Under the pieces are notes generated by a model. That model made no database searches. It was given only the letters and a program-made list of their open reading frames with translations, and was not told the origin of the DNA. Below are positions 16,467-25,897 of a stretch of DNA of 64,000 nucleotides, piece after piece. Numbering within the stretch: the stretch's first letter is position 1; each line of letters begins with the position of its first letter. Origin of the DNA: CAIWKO01 sp964469155 (GTDB lineage Bacteria > Bacteroidota > Bacteroidia > Bacteroidales > CAIWKO01). The position numbers were made by a program, and so were the translations under genes. The DNA is taken from contig CAYXXU010000004.1 of the NCBI GenBank assembly GCA_964469155.1, forward strand, positions 1-64,000. Direction: 5' to 3'.

Positions 16467-19400
16467 ATGAAAAAGACCATTTTTACTTTTCTCATACTGT
16501 TAATTGCCTTAAGCAATATTTCCAAAGCTCAGATCAACTGCGAATGGGCCTTTAATCCTTTGGATAACGTTTATCCTACACCGGCTTACAATCAGTTAGG
16601 CAGCAGCATAGTAATCGACAATGCGGGCAATGAATACGTCACTGGGGCACTGGTTGGTTCCGTCGATTTTGATCCGGGTCCCGGCACAACCACGCTGACC
16701 TCTGCCGGAGCTGACGATATCTTTATTGCCAGGTACGATGCAGATGGAACCCTGGTATTTGCCAAAAGCATGGGAGGTACATCGGGTGACCAAGGAGCAG
16801 GCATTACCCTCGATGCGGCAGGCAATATTTACATTACAGGACTGTTTAACGGCACTGCCGACTTCGATCCGGGTCCGGGCTTTGCCTATTTGGTATGCAG
16901 CTCAGGGGCCGACGTTTTCTTTGCCAAATATGATGCCATGGGAAACTATATCTATGCGAAAGGCTTGCCGGGGTCTAATATCGATATGGGTATCAGCATA
17001 GCCGCCGATGCCGGTGGCAATGCTTATGTGGCCGGGTACTTCTGGGGAACTGTTGATTTTGATCCCGGAACAGGTACAGCCAATCTTACGGGTGCCGGAC
17101 GAACCGATGCCTTTTTTGGCAAATACGATGCTAATGGAAACTACCTCTTGGCCAAAAAATTTGGCTCCACACTTAACGATTATGCTAGTGCAGTAGTTGT
17201 GGATGCTTCAGGAAATATATACCTGGTGGGCACCTTTCAGGGAACGGTTGACTTCGACCCCGGAGCAGCCACTGTCAATCTTACGTCGGCAGGTAATTCA
17301 GATTGCTTTATTGCCAAATACGACAATTCCATGAATTATATTTTTGCAAAAAAAGTAGGAGGCAGCTTAAATGATAATGTCAGTGCAGTAAAACTCGATG
17401 CATCCGGCAATATTTATGTAACCGGTTTTTTCAACGGAACTGCCGACTTCGATCCGGGTGCAGGGGTGGTCAATCTGGTCTCGGCCGGGGGTGATGATGT
17501 GTTTATTGCCTCGTATGATGCATCAGGCAACTATGTGTATGCAAAAAGCATGGGAGGTTCGGGCACTGATGATGGCAATTCACTGGATGTGGATGCCGAT
17601 GGCAATATTGTAGTAACCGGTTTTTTTAATGGAACCGCCGATTTTGATCCCGGCGCAGTAACGGCCAATCTCACTTCCCAGGGTGGTAACGATATTTTTA
17701 TTGCCAGGTACGATGCAGCCGGAAATTATGTATCTGCTAACAGCATTGGGGGCAGTGGCGACGACAGAGGATTATGCCTTGCCACCGATGCTTCAAAACA
17801 TATTTATGCCACCGGTTATTTCAATACAACAGCCGATTTTGAACCCGGAACCGGGGTAAAAAACCTTACCTCCCTCAATTCCCAGGATATGTTCATAGCA
17901 AAATTCGGGGTCCCGGAGATCAATGTTCAGGGCAATGCCTTAAACATTGCCGATGGTGACGTATCCCCTGATGCCGCGGATGGCACTGATTTCGGAAGTA
18001 CTTGCAATAGCGGAACATTTGTCAGCACCTTCACCATTCTTAACACGGGTAATATGACATTAGATATCACCTCCATCAATGTGGCAGGCACTGATGCTGC
18101 CCAATTCACTATATCGGGAGCGCCTTCTAATGTCATCGCAGGCAGCAGTGCCACCTTCGATGTGTATTTCTCCGCTGGAGCCGGCGGATGGGGAGTAAAA
18201 AATGCAAGCATACAGATCAATAGCAACGATTTTGATGAGGCCGCGTACGATTTTGCTTTAAAGGCAACGGTTGAAGATAATATTAATCCCACCTTCACCT
18301 GTCCTGCTGACCAGAACCTGTGTGAAGGGTATACTTCGCTGTATATTGCACCGGGCAACCTTGGGGATAATTGCTTTGAGCCTGTTACAGTTACTTATAA
18401 ACTGCGCGGGGCAACTACCGGAACAGGTAGCGATGATGCCAGCAATGTTTCATGTAACTTAGGAACTACCATAGTCACTTATATTTTTGCTGACTCATAC
18501 GGAAATAAAGACAGTTGTATGTTCAATGTAACTGTCAATCCTGTTTATCATTTCATCGAAAGTCAGGAAATTTGCAGTGCAAATCCCCTCACCTGGCATG
18601 GCAACACTTACAGCACTGCCGGAACCTACCACGATAATCATACTTCTAAGTATGGCTGCGATAGCAACTATACCATAAATCTTTCGGTAATTCAGGAGGT
18701 AGCTTATTATGCCGATAATGATCATGACGGCTATGGAGCCGGGCAAGCTATCTATGCCTGTTCGCAACCGGCCAGTACTTCATTGAATAATATCGATTGC
18801 GATGACACTAATCCTATCATATATCCGGGTGCTCCAGAGATTTGTGATGGGTTGGATAATGATTGTAGTGGCACGGCAGATGACAAAGACATGGATGCAG
18901 ACGGTTATATTGATGCGGTTTGCGGAGGTAATGATTGTAATGACAATACTGCTTTCGCTCATCCAGGTTTAGCAGAAGTTTGCGGTGATGGTATTGATAA
19001 TGATTGCAATGGGACAATTGATGATTTGGATGCGGATGCAGATGGATATATTTGTTTTGCTTGCGGCGGAGATGATTGCGACGACAATGATAATACTATA
19101 TACCCCGGAGCACCTGAACTCTGTGACAATAAAGATAATGATTGTGACGGGCTGACCGATGAATGTTATACCCTTACCGTTAATAAAACCGGCGGACCCG
19201 GTGTGGGAGGTACAGTTACATCCATTCCTGCCGGAATCGACTGCGGCACCACCTGCTCTTATCTCTTCCCTGAAGGGACACTGGTTACGCTTTATGCCAC
19301 GCCGCTAAACGGTGCCACATTTGCCGGATGGGCTGGGGCCTGTACGGGAAGCCCATGTACGGTTACAATGACATCCAATAAAGCCCTCAGTGCCCGCTTC

Positions 19401-22400
19401 ACCTATACTGTTACGGTAACTAAATCGGGTAATGGTACGGGCAATGTAAGTTCGTCGCCATCTGGCATTAATTGTGGTGCTTCATGTAGTATGACGTTTG
19501 ATGCCGGAAGCAATATTACCCTTACAGCAACACCGAATGCAGGGTCTGTTTTTGCAGGATGGTCGGGCATCGGATGTATTGGTACGGGCAATTGTAACCT
19601 TTGGATGAACGAAAACAAGTCGGGCGATGCACAGTTTACCTGCATCCTTCCTGAGATTGCTACCCCCATCAGCGGCCCCTCCACGGTTTGCCGTGATCAA
19701 AATATACAGACCTATTCTGTTTTACCGATACCGCTGGCTACTTCTTACCAATGGACATTGCCTGCCGGTTGTTCAGGCTTCAGCACTACCAATTCCATTC
19801 AGGTTACCTTTGGATCTAATTACACAACAGGAAATATCAGTGTGAGAGGCTTGAATGATTGTGGTCCAGGGCTCAGCTCATCTATCACTGTTGCGGCAAC
19901 CAATCCTGAAGTTACAATTACCACTTCATCCAATCCGGCTTGTGCAAGCAGTCCGGTCATATTTTCAGCAGCAACCACCAATGGAGGTACCAACCCCGGA
20001 TATCAATGGTTTGTGAACGATACCCTGAAGTTTACAAATATGGCAAGTAACAACAGGCTGATACTGCATAGCCCCTTCGATGGCAATGCTGACGACATTA
20101 GCGGGCAAGGACTCAACGGTACGGTGTATAATGCCAACCTGACCAACGACCGTCATGGAAATCCCAATAGAGCCTATTCATTTAATGGTACTGATGCCTA
20201 TATTGATTATGGCGATCAGGATACCCTTAATCCGCATTTCAGCGATATCACCATCTCGGCCTGGGTAAAAAAGGACGCTTTATCCCAGCATTCCCGCATA
20301 TATTCAAAAGGTACACATGGCGGTTATCAGGCCGGATACGATCTGATGTTCTACGGATGGGGCAGTCCATCGAAAGCCGCCTGTATTTTTGCCACCGGTG
20401 ATCATGAGCATATAGCGTATTCCAACAACCCGGTCGAAGATCTTGATTGGCATCATTACGCAGCTAAAATAAGCAGACAGGGATATATATGCCTTTATGT
20501 GGATGGTGTAATTCAAAATGATTCGGTTTATATTGGAGATCATTCAAATACTGATATCGCCGATGGCACATTAAATGCTGCTGTGGGTGCATCCTATAGC
20601 TATTTTGGAGTTCCTAATGTTAATGAATATTTTTACGGAAGCATTGATGAAATAAAGGTTTTTAAAAGAGCCTTATCTCCCGCTGAGATTCAAAGTTTGT
20701 TCGTTTATAATAATACTTCAGGTTCAGAATTTTCTTATATCCCTAAGCAAAATGACCTTGTTAAGTGTGTGGTGGTTTCCGATCAAAGCTGTGTTTTCAG
20801 CACTACTGCTACCAGCAATATTATTCAGATGGGATTGGTGGCTCCTCCTATCATCACGCCTTCCGGCCCGGTGATACTGCAAACCAACGGTTCTGTGCAG
20901 CTTAGTGTTAGTAGCTCAGTTCCCAATCCTTACTACCAGTGGAGAAGAAACGGAGCAGTGATCAACGGGGCAAATTTAAACACCTATACGGCGGCCTCAG
21001 AAGGTTGGTATTCATGCAGCATTACCGGCACCAATTGCATAACCACCGACAGTGTTCATGTATTGATACCTCAGGTAGCAATCACAACCAACGACTCCGT
21101 TATTTGCCAGGGTCAATCGACGGTGCTTCGCATGGAAGTGAAAGGATCCGAAACCGGTATTTTATGCGGTATGTTTAATGAAAACGAATGGGTGAATTTA
21201 ACAGCACCTGATAACAACATCTTTACATCCATAAACTTTGCAAGTTATGGCACACCTTTGGGCGATTGCGGCTCATTCTCCAATGGATTGTGTCATGCAA
21301 CTTCATCAATGTATATAGCTCAAAATGCCTGTCTGGGTAGAAACAGTTGTTCGTTTGGTGCTGATAATGGTACTTTTGGCGATCCGTGTGAGGGTACATT
21401 TAAAAGGTTGTATGTGGAAGCTGAATATTCGGATATATCTGACATTAATATTGACTATCAATGGTCAACAGGCGATACATCAGCGGCAATAAATGTTGCT
21501 CCTCAACTTTCGGGCTGGGTGTATTGTACTGTAACCGTGGGATCAGAGGTGTTTAAGGACAGTGTTTATATAACGGTGACTACTTCCTACCCCGATGATG
21601 CCGGTGCCATATCGGGTTCGGATTATGTTACCCCCGGACAAACCGAAACCTATACGGTGCCACTTATAGCCAATGCTACAAGTTACTACTGGTTATTGAA
21701 CGGACAGATGTGGGGCAGCAGTGTTACCAACAGCATTTCTATATACTTCGGTTATGATTACACTGGGGGCAGTATAACGGTTATGGGTGTGAATGACTGC
21801 GGAAATGGATACTATTCCAATTTGAATATTAATGCCAGGCCTCCTGAAAAGACTCTTTGGGTGCGCTTCTTCCTCGAAGGCCTGTATGCGGGTAACGCCA
21901 CCATGAATCAGGCACAGGGCGCATCAGGCCCGCAGTATACCCCGGGGGTTGCCGATAGGGTAGGGATTGAGTTGCGTAACAGCACTGCCCCCTACGATGT
22001 AGTTTGGGCGCAGTATGATGCCGACCTGGGTACGGATGGCAACGTGCAACTCGCTCATATACCTGGTGTGCTCAACGAGGCATACTATATAGTGATACGC
22101 CACCGCAACAGCATTGAAACCTGGAGTGCACAGCCGCTTGACATCATCGGGACGGGCCCCTTCAGCTACGATTTCAGCACGGCGGCTTCGCAAGCCTATG
22201 GAAATAATCAGAAGCTAATGGGCGGTGTGTATGTGATTTGGGGAGGCGATGCCACACAGGATGGTATGGTGGACGGATCGGATATGTCGGTTATCGACAA
22301 CGGAAGTCAACCACCTATTCTCCACGGCTATTATCCTGAAGATGTGAACGGAGATGGTATTGTGGATGGTTCGGATATGTCGATGGTAGATAACAACTCG

Positions 22401-22433
22401 GCGCCTCCTCCGGTTAGTGTGAAGAGACCCTAA
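16467..22433 (+). CDS. Giant multidomain secreted protein: beta-propeller, MopE-like repeats, LamG, SUEL lectin, dockerin-like tail
   Basis: Protein of 1988 residues from the ATG at 16467 (the TTG at 16443 is less likely), with a signal peptide ending ISKAQ. Domains in order: seven SBBP-type repeats, each with DFDPG or a close variant (about 45-480), fitting a seven-bladed propeller; an ASH-like domain (485-600); an HYR-like domain (605-695); three MopE-type metal-binding repeats with YPGAPEICDGLDNDC (745-900); two InlB-B-like repeats ending in W-x-x-x-C (902-1058); a PKD-like domain; a LamG jelly roll starting FDGNADDISG (1195-1410); an Ig-like domain; a SUEL galactose-binding lectin-like domain with FASYGTP and FGDPCEGTFK (1555-1655); another PKD-like domain; and the dockerin-like module shared with the 14949 gene (1795-1988). 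It is probably a surface adhesin or glycan-binding protein. Confidence 0.85.
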   Translation: MKKTIFTFLILLIALSNISKAQINCEWAFNPLDNVYPTPAYNQLGSSIVIDNAGNEYVTGALVGSVDFDPGPGTTTLTSAGADDIFIARYDADGTLVFAKSMGGTSGDQGAGITLDAAGNIYITGLFNGTADFDPGPGFAYLVCSSGADVFFAKYDAMGNYIYAKGLPGSNIDMGISIAADAGGNAYVAGYFWGTVDFDPGTGTANLTGAGRTDAFFGKYDANGNYLLAKKFGSTLNDYASAVVVDASGNIYLVGTFQGTVDFDPGAATVNLTSAGNSDCFIAKYDNSMNYIFAKKVGGSLNDNVSAVKLDASGNIYVTGFFNGTADFDPGAGVVNLVSAGGDDVFIASYDASGNYVYAKSMGGSGTDDGNSLDVDADGNIVVTGFFNGTADFDPGAVTANLTSQGGNDIFIARYDAAGNYVSANSIGGSGDDRGLCLATDASKHIYATGYFNTTADFEPGTGVKNLTSLNSQDMFIAKFGVPEINVQGNALNIADGDVSPDAADGTDFGSTCNSGTFVSTFTILNTGNMTLDITSINVAGTDAAQFTISGAPSNVIAGSSATFDVYFSAGAGGWGVKNASIQINSNDFDEAAYDFALKATVEDNINPTFTCPADQNLCEGYTSLYIAPGNLGDNCFEPVTVTYKLRGATTGTGSDDASNVSCNLGTTIVTYIFADSYGNKDSCMFNVTVNPVYHFIESQEICSANPLTWHGNTYSTAGTYHDNHTSKYGCDSNYTINLSVIQEVAYYADNDHDGYGAGQAIYACSQPASTSLNNIDCDDTNPIIYPGAPEICDGLDNDCSGTADDKDMDADGYIDAVCGGNDCNDNTAFAHPGLAEVCGDGIDNDCNGTIDDLDADADGYICFACGGDDCDDNDNTIYPGAPELCDNKDNDCDGLTDECYTLTVNKTGGPGVGGTVTSIPAGIDCGTTCSYLFPEGTLVTLYATPLNGATFAGWAGACTGSPCTVTMTSNKALSARFTYTVTVTKSGNGTGNVSSSPSGINCGASCSMTFDAGSNITLTATPNAGSVFAGWSGIGCIGTGNCNLWMNENKSGDAQFTCILPEIATPISGPSTVCRDQNIQTYSVLPIPLATSYQWTLPAGCSGFSTTNSIQVTFGSNYTTGNISVRGLNDCGPGLSSSITVAATNPEVTITTSSNPACASSPVIFSAATTNGGTNPGYQWFVNDTLKFTNMASNNRLILHSPFDGNADDISGQGLNGTVYNANLTNDRHGNPNRAYSFNGTDAYIDYGDQDTLNPHFSDITISAWVKKDALSQHSRIYSKGTHGGYQAGYDLMFYGWGSPSKAACIFATGDHEHIAYSNNPVEDLDWHHYAAKISRQGYICLYVDGVIQNDSVYIGDHSNTDIADGTLNAAVGASYSYFGVPNVNEYFYGSIDEIKVFKRALSPAEIQSLFVYNNTSGSEFSYIPKQNDLVKCVVVSDQSCVFSTTATSNIIQMGLVAPPIITPSGPVILQTNGSVQLSVSSSVPNPYYQWRRNGAVINGANLNTYTAASEGWYSCSITGTNCITTDSVHVLIPQVAITTNDSVICQGQSTVLRMEVKGSETGILCGMFNENEWVNLTAPDNNIFTSINFASYGTPLGDCGSFSNGLCHATSSMYIAQNACLGRNSCSFGADNGTFGDPCEGTFKRLYVEAEYSDISDINIDYQWSTGDTSAAINVAPQLSGWVYCTVTVGSEVFKDSVYITVTTSYPDDAGAISGSDYVTPGQTETYTVPLIANATSYYWLLNGQMWGSSVTNSISIYFGYDYTGGSITVMGVNDCGNGYYSNLNINARPPEKTLWVRFFLEGLYAGNATMNQAQGASGPQYTPGVADRVGIELRNSTAPYDVVWAQYDADLGTDGNVQLAHIPGVLNEAYYIVIRHRNSIETWSAQPLDIIGTGPFSYDFSTAASQAYGNNQKLMGGVYVIWGGDATQDGMVDGSDMSVIDNGSQPPILHGYYPEDVNGDGIVDGSDMSMVDNNSAPPPVSVKRP

Positions 22434-22595
22434 TAAAATAAATCTCATACTTCTATTGATATTCTCAGTTCATTTCAGCGCTAAAGAAGCCAAAATAGGG
22501 CACCCGCTGCTATGCCGACTGAGGACTGTCCTATAGGGACCCATTCGGGAAAATTGAGGATGGAAGATCTTTTTTCTGTTGATTTTTTAGTCACT
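22434..22595. other. Convergent intergenic gap
   Basis: This is a short gap between two converging genes. It is T-rich near 22570 with weak dyads only, and no confident terminator or gene was found. Confidence 0.5.
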
Positions 22596-23585
22596 CTAAA
22601 AGAATGCATATTCTATCAACTCGTAGGGCACATTTGCATCGTCGTATAATATTTCGTTAATAAGGTTGCCCATTTCATCGTAAGTATAAACGGTTTTTCC
22701 GTTGGCTTCGCCTTTTATTTTTGCCAACGTCTCAGTTTTTCGTCCCTGCTTGTCAAAAACATCTATAATAAATCCATTACTATAAATGATGGTATGTTCC
22801 GATACCTTACCGGGTGAGTGGTAGGTATAAATATCTTTTTTTGTGGTTTGTCCGGCCCCATTAATCTGTAGTTCCTGGATCAAATTCCCTGCGACATCGT
22901 AAGTATAAACAAACTTAAAACACAGAGTGCCATTGGCTTCGCATCTTTTCCTGACAACAAGCAAACCTTTTTCGTTATATTGATAAGATTCGAGGTCGCG
23001 CAAGACTCCCTTTCCATCCAGTCCCTTATGCTCGATAACCTCACCTTTTTTATTATATTTATACAGGTCCTTACCCACCAACTTATTTGCCCCGAAAAAA
23101 TGCAACTCTTCCACCTTATAATTGCTGCTATCGTAGCGATAAATCTCCTTATTCATCACCACATCCTCACCTTCATACCAAACTATTTCTACAGTATTAC
23201 CTTTCTCATCATACTTATAGGTGGTGCGGCCGCTAACTGCAGTATTTTTGAAATATTCAATCTGTTCGGTCAGTAAGCCCTTTGCATTATAAATAAAAAC
23301 TTCCCGGTTGGGTTGTGATCCTGTGGTTGAATAGTAGATATTCTCTGTTTGACGGCCATATTCGTTAAATTTATACAGATCGTATCTTACTTTCGATTCG
23401 GGCTGTAATTTCCCGCTCTTATATGCGTATTTATAAACATTACAGCCGCTGTAGCCACCCTTAATTTTAGCAGGAAAAACGCCATCGGCCGGATCATTTC
23501 CTGAATTATTATGCGACCAGGCTGTGGTAGTCATTAGTATTATGCATGCAGCTATCAAACTGAAATGTTGGCAAATGAGTTTCAT
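22596..23585 (-). CDS. Secreted YD-repeat-like protein
   Basis: Protein of about 329 residues from the ATG at 23585, chosen because MKLICQHFSLIAACIILM is a standard signal peptide; another ATG at 23609 adds eight residues. The mature protein is about ten tandem units of roughly 24 residues of the type YKYDEKGNTVEIVWY, YKYNKKGEVIEHK and YTYDVAGNLIQEL. These are the YD/RHS-type or DUF3836-like repeats found in cell-surface wrapping proteins. There is no RHS core, no toxin domain and no T9SS tail, so it is probably a small periplasmic or surface protein rather than an RHS toxin. Its function is unknown. Confidence 0.7.
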   Translation of the reverse strand: MKLICQHFSLIAACIILMTTTAWSHNNSGNDPADGVFPAKIKGGYSGCNVYKYAYKSGKLQPESKVRYDLYKFNEYGRQTENIYYSTTGSQPNREVFIYNAKGLLTEQIEYFKNTAVSGRTTYKYDEKGNTVEIVWYEGEDVVMNKEIYRYDSSNYKVEELHFFGANKLVGKDLYKYNKKGEVIEHKGLDGKGVLRDLESYQYNEKGLLVVRKRCEANGTLCFKFVYTYDVAGNLIQELQINGAGQTTKKDIYTYHSPGKVSEHTIIYSNGFIIDVFDKQGRKTETLAKIKGEANGKTVYTYDEMGNLINEILYDDANVPYELIEYAFF

Positions 23586-23989
23586 AAACCAGGTATTTAA
23601 GGGATACATTAATTATTCATTGCTGCTTTTTAAGTAAGTTTTTAAACGGATAATGTACTTTATGGTTACAAAAATAAACATAAAATTTGAAATAATTAAG
23701 ATAAAATAGAAAAAAAATAGTACAAACAAGAAATTGATACACATAAATATTTTTATATCGAATTTGAATATAATATGTAAGTACCACCTTTTTCCTACAA
23801 TAAAAAATTAGGCAGATTTCAAATAGCCTCGCTAATAGGTTGTATTTTATCAGGCTTATTACTAAAGAAGGCTGTATGGTTATGAAATTTGGGAAGGAAT
23901 AAAAGTGACTTTAAAATGAAAGGCTTGAATGGAAAGGGCAAGATTTTTCTTTTGACTAATTTTGATACCAATAATCCAGTCTAAGAAAA
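23586..23989. other. AT-rich gap between the YD-repeat gene and rnpB
   Basis: About 400 bp of very AT-rich sequence with no supported gene. It holds the divergent upstream region of the YD-repeat gene and, at the right end, the 3' flank of the RNase P RNA gene. Confidence 0.6.
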
Positions 23990-24356
23990 GTAAAACAACA
24001 GTTCCGTAAGCCGGGTTCTGTTTTAGTCTGTCATTTATCTAGTTGCATCGTCGCCGATGCAATCCAACGATCTACCCCCCGGATTTGGGCGGGCAGCCCT
24101 CAAACTCCGGTATATTTGATCTTTCAACCCATAAGGTTTACCCTCCCGACATGTCGCCAGGTCGGGACGTGAGCTCTTACCTCACATTTTCACCCTTGAC
24201 GCGGCACAAGTGCCCCGACGGTTATTTTCTGTGGCACTGTCTGTCTTCGCAGTTTCCTGCAAATCCTTCCCGTTAGGAAGTATGGCGCCCTGTGTTGCCC
24301 GGACTTTCCTCTCTCCTGATCACTCAGGACAGCGACAAACCGAACTGTTGTTTTAC
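23990..24356 (-). ncRNA. rnpB: RNase P RNA (class A)
   Basis: The catalytic RNA of RNase P, which matures tRNA 5' ends. On the minus strand the 5' part contains the universally conserved GAGGAAAGTCCGGGC (near 24313-24299), and the 3' part contains ACAGAACCCGGCTTACGG (near 24021-24004). The two ends pair through AAAACAACAGUUC and GAACUGUUGUUUU (P1, 13 bp), which fixes the gene at about 367 nt. A matching promoter ends 6 nt before the 5' end. Short reading frames over this region are not genes. Confidence 0.95.
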
Positions 24357-24361
24357 CGCTG

Positions 24362-24389
24362 CAAAGATACAGAAAAGGTCAGAAACAAA
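24362..24389 (-). promoter_or_regulatory. Promoter of rnpB
   Basis: On the minus strand TTTG (24389-24386), a 16-nt spacer, then TATCTTTG (24369-24362) matches the Bacteroidota consensus. The -7 box ends 6 nt before the predicted RNA 5' end at 24356, which independently supports that end. Confidence 0.75.
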
Positions 24390-24691
24390 TGGTTAAATTG
24401 TTGAATGGCTATATTGTTGGAAGACGGGAGTAGGAATTAAGTTTATTAAGTTGATTATGTAAGAGTAAAGCAGGATTTCTTTGTATTCCTTTGTGATAAT
24501 CCCTTGCGCAAACTTTGTGGTTAATTTTTTTTGTTAAAATCTGCGTTTATCAGCGAGATCAGCGGGAAATTTCCTCCGTGCAACTTCGTGTCCGCCGCGG
24601 CGGAATCGTGCCTCCATGGTTCAAAATGGTTTCACATCACCGTTTCACCAAAAATACTTAATTTCGCATACACTTATTTAAAACAAACTGA
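24390..24691. repeat. Intergenic gap with dispersed repeat words and a GC-rich palindrome
   Basis: No gene is seen. Around 24479-24525 is an inverted copy of the CCACAAAG family (CTTTGTATTCCTTTGTGATA ... AACTTTGTGGTTAA). It is followed by AATCTGCGTTTATCAGCGAG-type filler, another common intergenic word in this phylum. At 24591-24604 is the perfect 14-bp palindrome TCCGCCGCGGCGGA in otherwise AT-rich DNA. Confidence 0.6.
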
Positions 24692-25894
24692 ATGAACCAA
24701 AGAGTCACTATAACAGGACTGGGAATGGTTTCAGCCATAGGCCTCAGCGTGAACGAATGCCTGCAATCACTCAAAATATCGCATCATGGTGTGGGTCCGC
24801 TTTCCTTGCTGGAAACCACCCTCAAATCCATCATACCCGCTGCTGAGATCAAAAAGACCAACTCAGAACTCAAGCAAATGCTCGGACTGCCTGCCAGTGA
24901 ATCTATCACCCGCACCAGTCTCTTTGGCATGATAGCTGCCCGTGAAGCCCTGCAGCAAACCGGAATAGATGTAACTCAATATCGTTGCGGATTGGTTTCT
25001 GCCACTTCGGTAGGAGGCATGGACCTGAGCGAGCATTTCTACGATGATTTCAATGCCGATCATTCTCAGGGAGACCTGCAAAAAGTGAAGGGCCACGATT
25101 GCGCCGACAGCACCGAACGCATAGCCAACTTTCTGGGCATAAAAGACTACCTGGCCACCATCAGCACTGCTTGTTCCTCCTCTGCCAACTCCATTATGTT
25201 TGGTTCACGATTGATCAAGAATAATATTGTGGATGTGGTGGTTGCCGGCGGCACCGATTCGCTCACCCGCTTCACCATCAACGGATTCAACACCCTGATG
25301 ATACTCGACAAAGAACATTGCAAACCTTTCGATGCCAAACGTGTCGGCCTCAACATGGGCGAAGGTGCCGGCTTTGTCGTGTTGGTTTCCGACAAGGTGC
25401 TGAAAGAGATATCGGGCAAGGCCCTGGCCGAAGTGAAAGGCTATGGTAATGCCAACGATGCCTATCATCAGACGGCTTCTTCCCCCGACGGGCAAGGAGC
25501 TTATCTGGCCATGACCACCGCCCTCAACATGAGCGGACTGAAACCCGAAGAAATAGACTATATCAATGTTCATGGAACAGGTACCAGCAACAACGATCTT
25601 TCCGAGGGAGTTGCCATGCAGCGCATCTTTGGCGATAAAGTTCCTCTGTTCAGTTCTACCAAACCCTTCACAGGACATACCTTGGGAGCCGCCGGTGGCA
25701 TAGAAGCGGTTTTGTCTGTTCTTTCCATACAGCATGGATTGGTCTGGCCCAATCTCAATTTTTCCGAACGCATACCCGAACTGGAAATCTCTCCGGTAAC
25801 CCAATTGATGGGAAACGTCAATGTCCGCAACGTGCTCTCCAATTCCTTTGGTTTCGGAGGAAACAATTCTACATTAATTTTATCTGCCTGTTAA
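24692..25894 (+). CDS. Beta-ketoacyl-ACP synthase (FabF/KS-alpha-like)
   Basis: Condensing enzyme of 400 residues. The full Cys-His-His triad is visible: C161 in STACSSSAN, H294 in VHGTGTSNND and H329 in KPFTGHTLGAAGG. The GMVSAIG start and GEGAGFVVL are also typical of FabF. It should extend acyl-ACP with malonyl-ACP. The next gene, 3 nt downstream, is a related protein that has lost the active-site Cys, the usual KS/chain-length-factor pairing of polyene and polyketide systems. It is the first gene of a tightly packed operon running to 29543. It is therefore more likely a specialised enzyme than the housekeeping FabF. Confidence 0.92.
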   Translation: MNQRVTITGLGMVSAIGLSVNECLQSLKISHHGVGPLSLLETTLKSIIPAAEIKKTNSELKQMLGLPASESITRTSLFGMIAAREALQQTGIDVTQYRCGLVSATSVGGMDLSEHFYDDFNADHSQGDLQKVKGHDCADSTERIANFLGIKDYLATISTACSSSANSIMFGSRLIKNNIVDVVVAGGTDSLTRFTINGFNTLMILDKEHCKPFDAKRVGLNMGEGAGFVVLVSDKVLKEISGKALAEVKGYGNANDAYHQTASSPDGQGAYLAMTTALNMSGLKPEEIDYINVHGTGTSNNDLSEGVAMQRIFGDKVPLFSSTKPFTGHTLGAAGGIEAVLSVLSIQHGLVWPNLNFSERIPELEISPVTQLMGNVNVRNVLSNSFGFGGNNSTLILSAC

Positions 25895-25897
25895 TCT

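Noticed and set aside
22596..23585. RHS/polymorphic toxin
   Set aside because: Only short YD-type repeats are present; there is no RHS core, no toxin domain and no immunity gene.
24043..24404. Two short plus-strand reading frames
   Set aside because: They lie within or overlap the RNase P RNA gene and have no signals of coding.
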